Source: Funneliformis mosseae
Lineage: Eukaryota; Glomeromycota; Glomeromycetes; Glomerales; Glomeraceae
Assembly: GCA_910592005.1 (NCBI GenBank)
Contig: CAJVPP010000587.1
Span: 1 to 29,351 of the forward strand
Length of the DNA: 29,351 bases
Direction of reading: 5' to 3'
Both the position numbers and the translations under genes were made by a program. Of this stretch, positions 29,280-29,351 are shown one piece after another (positions within the stretch are counted from its first letter, which is position 1; every line of letters begins with the position of its first letter). Below the pieces are notes generated by a model that did no database searches, was not told the origin of the DNA, and worked only from the letters and a program-made list of their open reading frames with translations.

Positions 29280-29351
29280 CAGTCAACTCTTGTTATAACG
29301 AACTCTATGTCCTAGACCTCAACTTCGCTATAAGGCTATAGTGAAGATTTT
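29280..29351 (+). mobile_element. Left end of a pogo-like element, cut by the window edge
   Basis: After TA the sequence reads CAGTCAACTCTTGTTATAAC, then GAACTC. An inner repeat of the theme, CTTCGCTATAAGGCTATAGT, follows. CAGTCAAC…TATAACGAA is the form of pogo-group terminal repeats and matches the starts at 1485 and 22317. The body lies beyond the window, so whether a transposase exists cannot be seen. Confidence 0.65.

Overview
The window looks like nuclear DNA of an arbuscular mycorrhizal fungus, close to Rhizophagus (Glomeromycotina). The reasons are extreme AT richness, short GT-AG introns (about 75-95 nt) with T-rich 3' ends, an F-box protein with a Cys-x2-Cys module, very small secreted-peptide genes, and dense decayed transposons of types common in that genus. 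This assignment is inferred from composition and gene style, not from a database match. No rRNA, tRNA or CRISPR array was recognised.

Layout. (1) 1-9.7 kb is a transposon graveyard. It holds a 65-bp tandem repeat (1-245), an unidentified decayed coding remnant, a pogo-like terminal repeat at 1485, and a degenerate PIF/Harbinger element with a SANT/Myb-like accessory gene on +, a 24-bp tandem repeat, and the DDE transposase on -. The transposase is cut at base 4400 by an LTR (4401-4918) belonging to, or lying next to, a broken Ty3/gypsy element on -. (2) 10.2-10.5 kb holds a CpG-rich array of CGGGAT motifs spaced about 16 bp apart. (3) 11.5-22.3 kb is the gene island. It has three small secreted-peptide genes (11516-11811 +, 14526-14765 -, 15237-15491 -), an F-box gene (12384-13154 +), a convergent tail-anchored-like protein gene whose CDS overlaps it by 44 nt (13111-13635 -), and a six-exon gene (18401-22261 +) for a large protein with a secreted ectodomain, about six membrane segments and an acidic tail. 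(4) 22.3-29.35 kb is a gene-free, almost CpG-free AT desert. It contains several short non-autonomous DNA transposons with clear inverted ends and ends inside another pogo-like terminus.

The strongest candidate for an undescribed system is the small-peptide cluster. All three precursors have a signal peptide of 22-23 residues followed directly by Leu-Pro. Two have a phase-2 intron, and the two minus-strand genes share a 15-nt motif just downstream of a TATA-like box. The mature parts are unlike each other: one has a dibasic site and an acidic tail, one has four Lys/Pro repeats, and one ends in a Gly-Gly-Arg tail. Plausible roles are secreted signals or effectors at the host interface, but nothing in the sequence proves a target.
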